A stretch of DNA of 64,000 bases from contig JAHJRX010000056.1 in assembly GCA_018830565.1 (NCBI GenBank), forward strand, positions 1 to 64,000, in the 5' to 3' direction. Positions 1-8,872 of the stretch are shown piece by piece; the stretch's first letter is position 1, and each line of letters begins with the position of its first letter. The notes under the pieces were generated by a model. The model had not been told where the DNA came from and did no database searches. It saw nothing but the letters and a program-made list of their open reading frames with translations. The position numbers and the translations under genes were made by a program. The stretch comes from a bacterium (GTDB taxonomy: Bacteria; UBA9089; JAHJRX01).

Positions 1-654
1 AAGAGTTATAATAATCTTTCTCCTGCTTTAACTAAGATTAATATTAAATTTGATCGAGGAGACTTTGCGATAATTTATGGACCCTCTGGAGCAGGCAAGA
101 CCACTTTACTTAAAATTATTTATCGGGATGTTCTTCCAGAAAAAGGCTATTTATTATTTAATGGAAAAAATGTAATGAAGATGCCTTTTCGAGAGATTCC
201 TTATTACCGTCGTAAGATAGGATTTATTTTCCAAGAAACTAAACTTATCGATAATAAGACTGTCTTTGAGAATATTTCTATTATGCTTCGCATTTGCAAC
301 TCTTCGGAAGATGAAATATATAAAAAGACCAATCATATCTTAAGTTATATGGGCTTAAGTCATAAAAAGCTTTGCTTTCCTGGCCAACTATCTCAAGGAG
401 AGCAACAAAAGATAGTTATTGCCCGAAGTGTGATTAATGATCCTTGTTTAATATTAGCCGATGAACCAGTCTTGGATTTAGACAAAGAATTAACCAAGGG
501 AATGATGAATTTATTTCAGGAAATGAATAAAAACGGAACAACCATTTTATTTGTTACTAATCAAGAATTTTTAATAAATGAATATGGTTATCTTTCTAAT
601 AAAATAGTCTATTTGGAAAATGGCAAGATACAGAAGATTCAATCGAATAACTAA
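1..654 (+). CDS. ftsE: Cell division ATP-binding protein FtsE (5' end outside window)
   Basis: FtsE is the cytoplasmic ATPase of the FtsEX complex, which transmits ATP-driven movement across the inner membrane to activate septal murein hydrolases. The frame is open from base 1, so the start codon lies upstream of the window. Visible ABC signatures in order are Walker A (GPSGAGKTT, about bases 79-105), a Q-loop (FIFQETKL), a variant ABC signature (LSQGEQQ instead of LSGGQQ) and Walker B (LILADEP). The Q-loop context resembles FtsE and the next gene is ftsX, which makes this FtsE rather than a generic exporter ATPase. The end overlaps ftsX by about 35 bp, suggesting translational coupling. Confidence 0.93.
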   Translation, partial: KSYNNLSPALTKINIKFDRGDFAIIYGPSGAGKTTLLKIIYRDVLPEKGYLLFNGKNVMKMPFREIPYYRRKIGFIFQETKLIDNKTVFENISIMLRICNSSEDEIYKKTNHILSYMGLSHKKLCFPGQLSQGEQQKIVIARSVINDPCLILADEPVLDLDKELTKGMMNLFQEMNKNGTTILFVTNQEFLINEYGYLSNKIVYLENGKIQKIQSNN

Positions 655-1567
655 AAAAAATCAAGTTTTTAGCTCTTTAAGATATCAATTTTTAGAAGTA
701 ATTAAAAATATTAATAGCTATAAATTTGTAAATTTTTCTTCCTTAGTAAGTATTGTGGTTATATTTCTAATCTTAGGTGGATTTTTACTATTTATGGTTA
801 ATATTAATAAATTTATAGCTGATTTATCTTCCAAGGCTTCTATGGTTGTTTATCTAAAGAAGAGTTTAAATAAAGGAGTATTAGAAGACTTAATTAAAAA
901 AATTAAGGTAATTAAAGGAGTAAAAGAGATAAAGTATGTTTCCAATCAAGAAGCATTAGAGGAGTTAAAGGAGTCTTTTGGAAAAGAGGTTAGTGTTTTT
1001 AAAGTCTTATCTAAGAATCCTTTGCCAGACTCCTTGAATCTAAAGTTAGAAAATATAGGAAAACGTAACCTAAAAGATAATAAGCACATTGCTAAAATTT
1101 CAGCTTTAATTAGCGAGATACCTGGGGTAGATGAAGTAGATTATGGCTATAAAATCTTTGATCTCATCCTTAAAACAATAAAGATTATTAAAATGACTTT
1201 TATTGGAATGATGCTTATTCTTTCTTTTTTTACTATTTTACTCCTGACCAATACTTTAAAGCTTACTCTTATTGCCCGAAGAGATGAGTTTGGGGTGATG
1301 AAGCTAATTGGAGCTACTAATTGGTATATTCGTCTTCCTTTTTTGGTAGAAGGAATTATTCTTAGCTCTTTAGGTTGTATCTTATCTTTAGTCTTACTTT
1401 GGTTTCTCTTTAATATTATCCTGCCAAGGTCAGAGATCTATCTTTTAATTTCTCAGATCCTTGTTTTTTTATCTTGGAAACATTGCTTAGGAATGATGGC
1501 GCTGAGCTTATTTTTTGGTTTTGTTTCAAGCTACATGGCTTCATTTAGTATAATTAAACAAAGATGA
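620..1567 (+). CDS. ftsX: Cell division protein FtsX (permease-like)
   Basis: FtsX is the inner-membrane partner of FtsE; its large extracytoplasmic loop binds EnvC- or PcsB-type hydrolase regulators. The 315-aa protein has the expected topology: one membrane segment near residues 34-57, a periplasmic domain of about 130 residues, then three more segments at about 190-212, 233-268 and 285-310. The stretch AIL/ARRDEFGVMKLIGATNW after the second segment is the typical FtsX cytoplasmic coupling region. The ATG start lies inside ftsE with only a weak GGA ribosome site, so the exact start is less sure. The stop overlaps the next start as ATGA. Confidence 0.93.
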   Translation: MARYRRFNRITKKNQVFSSLRYQFLEVIKNINSYKFVNFSSLVSIVVIFLILGGFLLFMVNINKFIADLSSKASMVVYLKKSLNKGVLEDLIKKIKVIKGVKEIKYVSNQEALEELKESFGKEVSVFKVLSKNPLPDSLNLKLENIGKRNLKDNKHIAKISALISEIPGVDEVDYGYKIFDLILKTIKIIKMTFIGMMLILSFFTILLLTNTLKLTLIARRDEFGVMKLIGATNWYIRLPFLVEGIILSSLGCILSLVLLWFLFNIILPRSEIYLLISQILVFLSWKHCLGMMALSLFFGFVSSYMASFSIIKQR

Positions 1568-2745
1568 CTATCGCTAATAGATATTTCTTCTTAATGCTTT
1601 TTGGTCTCTTATTTTTTTCATCAAGTGGTAGATGTTATAATATTCAAAGTCGAGAAATAGAAAGACAGATTATTAAGGAAGAAAAACATCTTAAAGAGAT
1701 TAGTAAAAATATTCAAAAAAAGACTAAGACTGTTGATAAATTAAAAAAAAAAGAGGAAGTAACTTTAGCTAACTTAGGGGCAGTTAGAGAAGAAATTATT
1801 AAAGATGAAGATACTATTTGGCGATTAAAAAAAGAGATAGAAGAGAAAAATAGAGAAATAGAAAAAGATAAAAAGAAAATATCCCTATCCAATAAAAAAT
1901 TGAGAGTATACAAAAGTGATCTTTCTTGCTTCATGGTGAATATATATAAGTATAAGAATCGAGGATATTTAGAATATCTAGTTACCGCTAAAGATGGGTG
2001 TGATCTTTTAAAAAGATATAGATTTTTAACTGTTTTAGTGACCAGTTTTGCTCATCTGGTGAAAGATATTGAATATCAAAAGAATATTATCTTAATTGAA
2101 AAAAAGAATTTAGAGATAAAATGTAGTAATTTAAAAACCTTAAAGGATCAAACAGATCTAGTTTATCAGAAAAAGATAGAAAGAGAAAGAAAAGAAAAGA
2201 GACTATTAGCTGAGACTCAAGAGAATAAAGATCTTTGCTTGAGGGATATTGAATACCTAAAAAAAGCTTCTTTAAATATTAAGAAGTTAATTGAAAAATT
2301 AGAGGTGCAGAAGAAGAAAAGAAAGGATGAAAACTTTACTTTAACTCATTCAAGATTTCAAACAGATCAAGGAAGATTAAGATGGCCAGTAGATTCTAGA
2401 GAAATTTTACGTAATTTTGGAAAAAGTAAACATAAAAACTTTAATGCTTATGTTTATAACCAAGGAATTGATATTTCTGTGGAAAATAAGTCTTCTGTCC
2501 GTAGCGCTGAAGCAGGAAAGGTGGTCTTTTCAGACTGGTTTAAAGGATATGGTCAGATGGTGATGTTAGACCATGGCGGTGGTTGTTATACTTTATATAG
2601 CAACTTAAACCAGATCTTGGTTGCTGATAATAGTAATGTTAACAAAAATGTACCTATTGGTATTATTGAAAATAGTTCTTATCTTCATTTTGAAGTAAGG
2701 ATAAATGGAAATCCCATAAATCCATTGATTTGGTTAGAAAGATAA
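1564..2745 (+). CDS. EnvC-like murein hydrolase activator (degenerate LytM domain)
   Basis: Predicted periplasmic coiled-coil protein acting directly downstream of FtsEX. Residues 1-24 form a signal peptide, about 28-255 are Lys/Glu-rich coiled coil, and about 270-390 form an M23/LytM domain. The metal-binding positions of active M23 peptidases are altered: the HxxxD motif reads NQGID (299-303) and the HxH motif reads YLH (373-375). Loss of these ligands is the hallmark of EnvC/NlpD proteins, which activate amidases instead of cutting peptidoglycan. The ATGA overlap with ftsX supports a FtsE-FtsX-EnvC module. An active endopeptidase is unlikely from these residues. Confidence 0.85.
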   Translation: MTIANRYFFLMLFGLLFFSSSGRCYNIQSREIERQIIKEEKHLKEISKNIQKKTKTVDKLKKKEEVTLANLGAVREEIIKDEDTIWRLKKEIEEKNREIEKDKKKISLSNKKLRVYKSDLSCFMVNIYKYKNRGYLEYLVTAKDGCDLLKRYRFLTVLVTSFAHLVKDIEYQKNIILIEKKNLEIKCSNLKTLKDQTDLVYQKKIERERKEKRLLAETQENKDLCLRDIEYLKKASLNIKKLIEKLEVQKKKRKDENFTLTHSRFQTDQGRLRWPVDSREILRNFGKSKHKNFNAYVYNQGIDISVENKSSVRSAEAGKVVFSDWFKGYGQMVMLDHGGGCYTLYSNLNQILVADNSNVNKNVPIGIIENSSYLHFEVRINGNPINPLIWLER

Positions 2746-2763
2746 AAAGAAAGGTTGTTAAAA

Positions 2764-4134
2764 ATGAAGTTTCTTAGAAAGAAAAATCTTTATCTCATAG
2801 CTTTAATCTTACTTTTAAGTCTAAGTATTGGTATAAGTACTTCTATTGTTAATTCTAAAAATGAAAATAATACTACTTACGAATGTTTAGAATTATTTAG
2901 TAAATCTTTAAATCTCATCAAAAATAATTATGTAGATTCTACTAAATTAGAGGATGAAAAGTTAATTTATGGAGCGATAGAAGGTTTAATAAAAAAATTA
3001 GATGATCCTTATTCCCGCTTTATGGACCCTGAAGAATACAAAGAAATGAAGGTGGAAACTTCAGGAAGCTTTGGAGGGCTTGGAATTGTAATTGGGATTA
3101 AAGATGAAAAACTTACCGTAATTTCACCTATTGAAGATACTCCTGCTTATAAAATTGGAATTAAAGCTGGAGATATCATTACTCTGATAGAAGATAAAAA
3201 CACTAAGGGGATTACTCTCTCTGAAGCGGTGCGGATGCTTAGAGGACCTAAAGGAAGTAAAGTTACGATGACTATTCAAAGAGAAGGAGAAAAAGATCTT
3301 CTCAATTTTACTATTATTAGAGATATCATCAAGATTGATAGTGCCAAGTCTGATTTAATTCAAGAAAAGGTAGGTTATTTAAGAATTATAACTTTTAACC
3401 AAAATACTCCTTTTGAGTTAGATCGAGAGATAAGCAAATTAAAAGAACATCAAGATTTAGTAGGAATGATCTTAGATTTAAGAAATAACCCAGGAGGATT
3501 ACTTAATTCAGCAGTAGAAGTAAGTAATCGTTTTATTAAACAAGGTTTAATTGTTTTTACCAAAGGGAGAAATCCCCAGGACAGTTCTCAATATTTTTCA
3601 GATAGAAGTAAAACTACCGTCAACTTACCCCTGATTGTTTTGATAAACGAAGGAAGTGCCAGTGGCTCAGAAATTGTCACTGGAGCTATTCAAGATAGTA
3701 AAAGAGGTATTATTTTAGGCAAAAAAAGCTTTGGTAAAGGGTGTGTTCAAACTATATTTCCCCTACCCCATAACGCCGCGGTAGCTTTAACTACCGCTAT
3801 GTATTATACCCCTTCTGGTCGCTCTATTCATGATAAAGGTATTATTCCAGATAAAGAAGTAGAATATTCTAATTATTCAAAAGAAGACTTAAGCTTACTT
3901 TTAAAGGCTCGAGAAGGAGAGTTTATTAAAAAATTTGTTAAAAATCATAACCAAAGCGAGGTAGAGATTTTATCAAATGAATTAGCAAAAAATAAGATTA
4001 ACTTAAGTCAAGAGATAATCTTAAAAGAGATTAAAAAAGAAAAACATTATTTAAGCCGGGGGAAAAAACCTATTTATGATTTAGATATTGACCAGCAGTT
4101 AAAAGTAGCGGTGGAGATGCTGATAAGCAAATAA
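2764..4134 (+). CDS. ctpA: Carboxy-terminal processing protease, S41 family
   Basis: Periplasmic serine protease that trims or degrades envelope proteins. It has an N-terminal membrane anchor or signal (about residues 8-30), a PDZ domain (about 95-180) and the S41 catalytic domain. Counting from an upstream TTG at 2755, the nucleophile would be Ser303 in the GSASGSE motif and the general base Lys328 in SFGKG, 25 residues apart as in CtpA and Prc. I prefer ATG 2764 because the AAGG ribosome site ends at 2754, which leaves proper spacing to 2764 but none to the TTG. The last codons of the gene are the first unit of a five-copy 77-bp tandem repeat. Confidence 0.93.
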   Translation: MKFLRKKNLYLIALILLLSLSIGISTSIVNSKNENNTTYECLELFSKSLNLIKNNYVDSTKLEDEKLIYGAIEGLIKKLDDPYSRFMDPEEYKEMKVETSGSFGGLGIVIGIKDEKLTVISPIEDTPAYKIGIKAGDIITLIEDKNTKGITLSEAVRMLRGPKGSKVTMTIQREGEKDLLNFTIIRDIIKIDSAKSDLIQEKVGYLRIITFNQNTPFELDREISKLKEHQDLVGMILDLRNNPGGLLNSAVEVSNRFIKQGLIVFTKGRNPQDSSQYFSDRSKTTVNLPLIVLINEGSASGSEIVTGAIQDSKRGIILGKKSFGKGCVQTIFPLPHNAAVALTTAMYYTPSGRSIHDKGIIPDKEVEYSNYSKEDLSLLLKAREGEFIKKFVKNHNQSEVEILSNELAKNKINLSQEIILKEIKKEKHYLSRGKKPIYDLDIDQQLKVAVEMLISK

Positions 4135-4459
4135 CATCAGCCTTCACTACCAATAGCAACCATTGACCAATGGTAGAAATAGTAGCGGTGGAGATGCTGA
4201 TAAGCAAATAACATCAGCCTTCAGCCGTCAATAGCAACATTGACCAATAGTAGAAATAGTAGCGGTGGAGATGCTGATAAGCAAATAACATCAGCCTTCA
4301 GCCGTCAATAGCAACATTGACCAATAGTAGAAATAGTAGCGGTGGAGATGCTGATAAGCAAATAACATCAGCCTTCACTACCAATAGCAACCATTGACCA
4401 ATGGTAGAAATAGTAGCGGTGGAGATGCTGATAAGCAAATAACATCAGCCTTCAGCCGT
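4105..4459 (+). repeat. 77-bp tandem repeat containing the 3' end of ctpA, about 4.6 copies
   Basis: Units start at 4105, 4182, 4259, 4336 and 4413 with an exact 77-bp period. The first unit is the last ten codons and stop of ctpA; the others are non-coding copies of that gene end plus its 3' flank. Units 1 and 4 share one sequence variant and units 2 and 3 another, so the array has diverged and been shuffled since it arose. Variant A units contain a 7-bp palindromic stem (ACCATTG / CAATGGT). Together with the following inverted repeat it fills the 458-bp gap before the next gene; I see no gene in the gap. Confidence 0.95.
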
Positions 4460-4572
4460 CAACCATTAGCAGTCAGCTAAGGCTAATAAAATCAAGTAAT
4501 AACGTCTCAAATATTCCTCTCTCTTGGCCTTAAACAGACTTATTGCTAATAAAGCTGATAGATGAAGGCTGA
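4445..4572. repeat. Intergenic inverted-repeat element (family 2)
   Basis: A 128-bp stretch bounded by perfect 10-bp inverted ends (TCAGCCTTCA at 4445-4454 and TGAAGGCTGA at 4563-4572). The internal segment AGTCAGCTAAGGCTAAT (4471-4487) recurs with changes near 27111 and 32794 and inverted near 49315, and the right part resembles the inverted copy at 54891-54960. It overlaps the last unit of the 77-bp array. Confidence 0.6.
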
Positions 4573-4592
4573 CACTAAATGAGGGGTATTTT

Positions 4593-5762
4593 TTGAAGAA
4601 GAAGAAGGATAAAAAGAAAGAATCAACTTTAAGATTATCTATCTATTTATTTCTTTTAACAATCTTATTAGTCTCTTTGATTGGTCTTCTCTATTACTTA
4701 AAAGAAAAAAAAGGAAGATTGGTTCTCGATAATAAAAAATTATTAGAAATTTCTCAAGACATTGGAGGAATTTTAAAAGAAGACTTAAAAAAAGTAGGTT
4801 TTACCGAAGAATCTCTGGGTAATGTCCTCTCTGTAAAGCAGATAAAAGATGGTTTGAGTTGGAATTTAGATCTTCTAAAGTTAGAGATCCCTAAAGGAAC
4901 TCCTTTAGAAAGCTATGAAAAAGTAATCTTTACCTCTCTAAGAAAGACCAAAGGTAAGATTTTTAACTTCTTTAAAGAAGAAGATCAAGAGCAGATTTCT
5001 TTAAACTTTGAGATTGGGGTTTTAAAATATCAAACCCACAAAATTATCTTACTAAGATCAAAAAAGTTAAAATTAAAGAAGCTACCTACCGTGGGTAGGC
5101 CTAAGGTAGCTATTATTATAGACGATGTAGGAAATAATTCAGATCTACCTGCTTTACTTAAGTTAAATAAACATATTACTCTTTCTATCTTACCCTTTCT
5201 TTTAAGGAATGAAAAGATTGATAGTCTCCATAAGGAAGGATTTGAGTTAATGCTTCATCTTCCTTTAGAGCCACATGGCTATCCTTCTTCAGGTAAAAAC
5301 CCAGGTAAAGGAGCTATATTGGTGGATATGTCCGAAGAAGAGATAGTTGATCAAGTGGAAAAGGCTTTAAAAAATGTTCCTTTTACTAAAGGAGTTAATA
5401 ACCATATGGGGTCCAAAGCTACTGAAGATGAGAGAGTGATGACTACTATCTTAAAAAAAGCCAAAGAATATAATTTATACTTTATTGATAGTTTAACGAG
5501 TCCTCATTCTATTGTTAAAAAAGTAGCTCAGAAAGAAGCTATATCCTTTGCTGGTCGAGATGTTTTTATTGATAACAACATGGAGTTAGAAAGGATTAAA
5601 GGTCAAGTTAATAAGCTGATTAACTTAGCTAAAAAGAAAGGAAGAGCGATCGGTATTGGCCATGCTCAATCTAAAAATACTCTTTTAGTCTTACAAGACA
5701 TCGATTCTTGGTTAAAAAAAGAAGAAGTAGAGTTAGTCTCGGTTTCTAAAATTGTAAAGTAA
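4593..5762 (+). CDS. Divergent polysaccharide deacetylase family protein
   Basis: Membrane-anchored protein of the divergent polysaccharide deacetylase family (DUF610/YibQ-like), presumed to act on envelope polysaccharide or peptidoglycan; the substrate is unknown. A basic N-terminus precedes one membrane segment (about residues 14-36), followed by a linker and the NodB-like domain from about 165 to the end. Visible family motifs are IIIDDVGNN, the HLPLEPHG segment, NNHMGS and YFIDSLT. The start is TTG at 4593, six bases after GAGGGG, and no ATG is nearby. In many genomes this family sits next to ctpA and envC, which fits here. Confidence 0.85.
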   Translation: MKKKKDKKKESTLRLSIYLFLLTILLVSLIGLLYYLKEKKGRLVLDNKKLLEISQDIGGILKEDLKKVGFTEESLGNVLSVKQIKDGLSWNLDLLKLEIPKGTPLESYEKVIFTSLRKTKGKIFNFFKEEDQEQISLNFEIGVLKYQTHKIILLRSKKLKLKKLPTVGRPKVAIIIDDVGNNSDLPALLKLNKHITLSILPFLLRNEKIDSLHKEGFELMLHLPLEPHGYPSSGKNPGKGAILVDMSEEEIVDQVEKALKNVPFTKGVNNHMGSKATEDERVMTTILKKAKEYNLYFIDSLTSPHSIVKKVAQKEAISFAGRDVFIDNNMELERIKGQVNKLINLAKKKGRAIGIGHAQSKNTLLVLQDIDSWLKKEEVELVSVSKIVK

Positions 5763-5785
5763 GAATTTAAGAATGGTTGTTGGTG

Positions 5786-6904
5786 ATGTTAGGATTTGGT
5801 AAAAAAACAGCGATTGGGTTAGACATTAGTTCTGACTCGGTAAAGTTAGTAGAATTAATGAAGAAAGGGAATAAGATTGTCCTTTTAAATATTGGCATGG
5901 CAAAGATTCCAAAACCAGAAACTCTTTCAGAAAGTAAGACTTTAAAATTTGACCAAGAAAATACTATCCCTATCATTTCTAATCTTCTCAAGAGATGTAA
6001 AAGCAGATATGTTGTAACTTCTGTCCCTTGTGGAGAATTTGTGGTCATTAAACACCTCAAATTACCAGTAGCTACAGAAAAAGAATTAAGAGAAAGTATA
6101 AAATTTGAAGCAGATGAACATATTCCTTTTTCTGCTGAAGAAGTAGAGATTGATTTTGAAATTATTGGTGAAGTTTACGAAAATAAAGAGACCCTGATGG
6201 AAGTCTTGTTAGTGGCAGTGAAAAAAGATATTGTTAATCAGTATCAAGAAATAATAAAGAAGGTTGGTTTTAAGACCGATATAATAAGCGTGGATACTTT
6301 TTCTTTAAGAGATACCTGGGATTTTCAAAAAGGTGTTAATGATAATGAAGTTGTAGCTTTAATTGACATCGGGGCAAAGACTACCAGCATCAATGTTGTG
6401 GAAAAAAGTAAATCGCATTTTAATCGAGTCATTCACTTGGGAGGTAATGACTTTACTGAAGCTTTAGCCAGAACTCTTCGATTAAGTCTTGAGGAAGCAG
6501 AAGACTTGAAGATTTCTAAGGGTAAGGTTCCTTCTCCTTTTGAGGACGTTGAGGTAGCGGCCATGAATATTTCTGTAATTACCGAAGATGAATCTATGCT
6601 CTTATTTAGTGCTATTAACTCTGTAGTTAATAGACTGATGAATGAAATTATGCGGTCTTTTTCTTATTACTATACGCAGTTAAAAAAAGAGGGAATAGAA
6701 AGAATAATTTTAGGTGGTGGAGGGGCAAAACTTCTTAATATTGATGATTACTTAGCTAATGGGTTAGGAATGCCAGTTGATAAGATTAGTTTTTTTGATA
6801 AATTAGAGATTGACTTTGACCAGATCAAGAAAGATGAGGTTTATCTCCAAGATCCAATTTATGCAGTTAGTTTTGGTTTAGCACTAAGAGGGCTAAACTT
6901 ATGA
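5786..6904 (+). CDS. pilM: Type IV pilus assembly protein PilM
   Basis: Cytoplasmic actin-like ATP-binding protein that caps the N-terminus of PilN and links the inner-membrane alignment complex of the type IV pilus. Actin-fold signatures are visible: GLDISSDSVKLVEL near the N-terminus, a second phosphate loop region (ALIDIGAKTTSINVV) and the adenosine motif IILGGGGAK near the C-terminus. TTG at 5777 and GTG at 5783 are in frame just upstream; ATG 5786 gives the usual short N-terminus (372 aa). The stop overlaps pilN as ATGA. Confidence 0.94.
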   Translation: MLGFGKKTAIGLDISSDSVKLVELMKKGNKIVLLNIGMAKIPKPETLSESKTLKFDQENTIPIISNLLKRCKSRYVVTSVPCGEFVVIKHLKLPVATEKELRESIKFEADEHIPFSAEEVEIDFEIIGEVYENKETLMEVLLVAVKKDIVNQYQEIIKKVGFKTDIISVDTFSLRDTWDFQKGVNDNEVVALIDIGAKTTSINVVEKSKSHFNRVIHLGGNDFTEALARTLRLSLEEAEDLKISKGKVPSPFEDVEVAAMNISVITEDESMLLFSAINSVVNRLMNEIMRSFSYYYTQLKKEGIERIILGGGGAKLLNIDDYLANGLGMPVDKISFFDKLEIDFDQIKKDEVYLQDPIYAVSFGLALRGLNL

Positions 6905-7440
6905 CTAAGATTAATTTATTAATTAATAAGTTAATCGAAATAAGAAGAAAGAGAAGAATTGTTATCTTTGTAGCAACCACAGCCGTAGTCATCTTATCTT
7001 TTATGTTAGGCATCTTTTTAGAAAAATGGTGGCAATATCAAGGTTTAAGACAAGAATTAACTTCATTAGAAGGACAATTCTTAGAAATAGAAGAAGTAGT
7101 TGTTCAAGTAGAGACATTGAAGAAGGAAAAAGAATTAATGAAGAAGAGAATTGATATTATTAAAGCTCTCCTGAAGACTCAAATGCTTTGGACTCGTATA
7201 TTAGAAGAGGTTAATCAATCTATTCCGGCGGGTTTATGGCTTAGAAATTTTGGATTTCAAGAAGAAGGTAAGGTGGAATTAAAAGGAAGTTCGTTAGGAA
7301 ATTATCCCATTGTTAATCTAATGATCAACTTAAAAAAATTTCCTCTTTTCAAGGAAGTAAGTCTAAAGAGTATTGAAAAAACCTCAAAGGGTAAAGAAAG
7401 AATTCAAAATTTTCATCTGGAGTTTAAAGTAGGAGGGTAA
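6901..7440 (+). CDS. pilN: Type IV pilus assembly protein PilN
   Basis: Bitopic inner-membrane protein of the PilMNOP alignment complex. The 179 residues show the PilN plan: a short cytoplasmic N-terminus starting with the conserved INLL motif (residues 4-7) that docks on PilM, one membrane segment at about 20-40, a short coiled coil (about 45-85) and a periplasmic ferredoxin-like domain containing IPAGLWLRNF. It overlaps pilM by four bases and is followed after eight bases by an unexpected lipoprotein gene rather than by pilO. Confidence 0.92.
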   Translation: MTKINLLINKLIEIRRKRRIVIFVATTAVVILSFMLGIFLEKWWQYQGLRQELTSLEGQFLEIEEVVVQVETLKKEKELMKKRIDIIKALLKTQMLWTRILEEVNQSIPAGLWLRNFGFQEEGKVELKGSSLGNYPIVNLMINLKKFPLFKEVSLKSIEKTSKGKERIQNFHLEFKVGG

Positions 7441-7448
7441 AAATATTT

Positions 7449-8117
7449 ATGGCCAGAAGTAAGAAAGCTAATCTATGGCTAATCATCCTTAACCTTATTA
7501 TTATTTTTATCTCTTCTTGCGGCAGGGTTGATTACTACGAAGCGCCCGTATATCTAAATATTATTAGCACCGGGAGTTTAGACCCGCAAGGTGGTGAGAC
7601 TAAAGGAGCAGATATCGCTCGGTGGTACAAACCAGGGGCTACGGCTGTTTATTATCCTATGAAAGCTAACTTTACTATAGAAGCGATTAGCGCTTATGAG
7701 CCAGCTATAGACTCTATGAAGCCAAAAGGAGTAACCTTAAACAAGATTATTATGAAGTATTACCCTCAAAGTAATGCCGAGCTTGGAAATCCTGCCTTTG
7801 TTATTACTAAGTGGGTAAGTTACTTTATTCCAGTAACTAAAGAAGCTAACGGCGGAACGACGGCTTCTTCTCAAATTAAGATGCAACAAGAAGAAGGAGC
7901 GGGAGAAGAAAAAGGAGTTTCTTTTGCTTTAGAGGTAGGAGATGAAGGGACCGAGAGATTATTTACTTCTGGCATAGGTGGAGTACCTCGAGATGGTCAA
8001 TATTACTGGATCTTAAAGTGTGAATTAGAAGGGATAGACGAAAGAGGTAATCAAGTAAGAGCCGAAAAATATTTATATTTAAATTGTAATGCTCGTATAT
8101 TTGAAGAAGAAGAATAA
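7449..8117 (+). CDS. Lipoprotein of unknown function inside the pil operon
   Basis: I do not recognise this 222-aa protein. It has a lipoprotein signal: basic residues 3-6, a hydrophobic core and a lipobox ending ISSC (Cys24). The mature part is rich in beta-strand-like segments and has no motif I can name. It lies between pilN and pilO, eight bases after pilN and two bases before pilO, so it is almost certainly co-transcribed and co-translated with the pilus alignment complex. Local base composition is slightly less AT-rich than its neighbours in the first 200 bases. A structural or pilotin-like role in the pilus trans-envelope complex is inference from position only. Confidence 0.75.
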   Translation: MARSKKANLWLIILNLIIIFISSCGRVDYYEAPVYLNIISTGSLDPQGGETKGADIARWYKPGATAVYYPMKANFTIEAISAYEPAIDSMKPKGVTLNKIIMKYYPQSNAELGNPAFVITKWVSYFIPVTKEANGGTTASSQIKMQQEEGAGEEKGVSFALEVGDEGTERLFTSGIGGVPRDGQYYWILKCELEGIDERGNQVRAEKYLYLNCNARIFEEEE

Positions 8118-8119
8118 AG

Positions 8120-8869
8120 ATGTTTAATCTAACTAAAGAACAACAATATATTGTCGTTACCATTACGATGATGGTTATGTTGGGAGCTATATTTTATAGC
8201 TACCTTTATTCTCCTTTATCTTCTAAGACAGAAATCTTAAAAGAAGATCTTTGGGCAAAGAGAGAAGTATTAGGAAAAAACAAACTTATTGCTAATAAGA
8301 TGAATATCTTAAAAGCAGAACATAAAAAACTAAGAGATGAGTTATTTTACATTGAAGAAAGATTACCCAAAGAAAAAGAGATGGCCAGCTTATTAAAACA
8401 AGTGAGTGAGATAGGTCTAATGTCGGGAGTAGAATTTACTATTTTTAAACCCTTAGAGATTAAGAAAGAAGTTTATTATGAAATAATGCCTATTGAAGTA
8501 AACATGGAAGGAACTTATCATAATTTAGGAAATTTTTTAAGTAAGATAGGGAATTTACCTCGGATTATTACTCCTCATATCAAGGAAATTACTGCTTTTA
8601 CCGAAACTATTAAAGAAGAGACCCCATCAGGAAAGACTTCTTCTTCACCAGCTTCTCAGGAATCCGCAGTCAAGGCAGCTTTAGAAGGAAATTCTAGCGA
8701 AGAAGAGATGGCTACTACCTCTAAAAGAGAAAGGAAATCCCCTTATACCCTAACTTCAAAATTAATAATGGAGGCCTATATCTTTAAAGAAGAACCTAAA
8801 GAAGAGAAGAAAGAAACATCTTCCTTAATTTCCAAAGGGTCCCCTAAGGAGGGGGAAGAATATTTTTAG
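8120..8869 (+). CDS. pilO: Type IV pilus assembly protein PilO
   Basis: Inner-membrane partner of PilN. It begins with an ATG at 8120 and has one membrane segment at about residues 13-33, a periplasmic coiled coil (about 40-90) and the PilO ferredoxin-like domain (about 90-160) with GTYHNLGNFLSKIGNLPRI, a typical PilO stretch. From about residue 165 there is a Ser/Thr/Glu/Lys-rich, probably disordered insertion before a final beta segment (LTSKLIMEAYIF) that belongs to the fold, then a charged tail. Gene order and topology make the assignment firm although the sequence family is divergent. Confidence 0.88.
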   Translation: MFNLTKEQQYIVVTITMMVMLGAIFYSYLYSPLSSKTEILKEDLWAKREVLGKNKLIANKMNILKAEHKKLRDELFYIEERLPKEKEMASLLKQVSEIGLMSGVEFTIFKPLEIKKEVYYEIMPIEVNMEGTYHNLGNFLSKIGNLPRIITPHIKEITAFTETIKEETPSGKTSSSPASQESAVKAALEGNSSEEEMATTSKRERKSPYTLTSKLIMEAYIFKEEPKEEKKETSSLISKGSPKEGEEYF

Positions 8870-8872
8870 ACG

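Noticed and set aside
4105-4459. 77-bp array as a CRISPR
   Set aside because: The repeat fills the whole period, no unique spacers, and the first unit is the coding end of ctpA.
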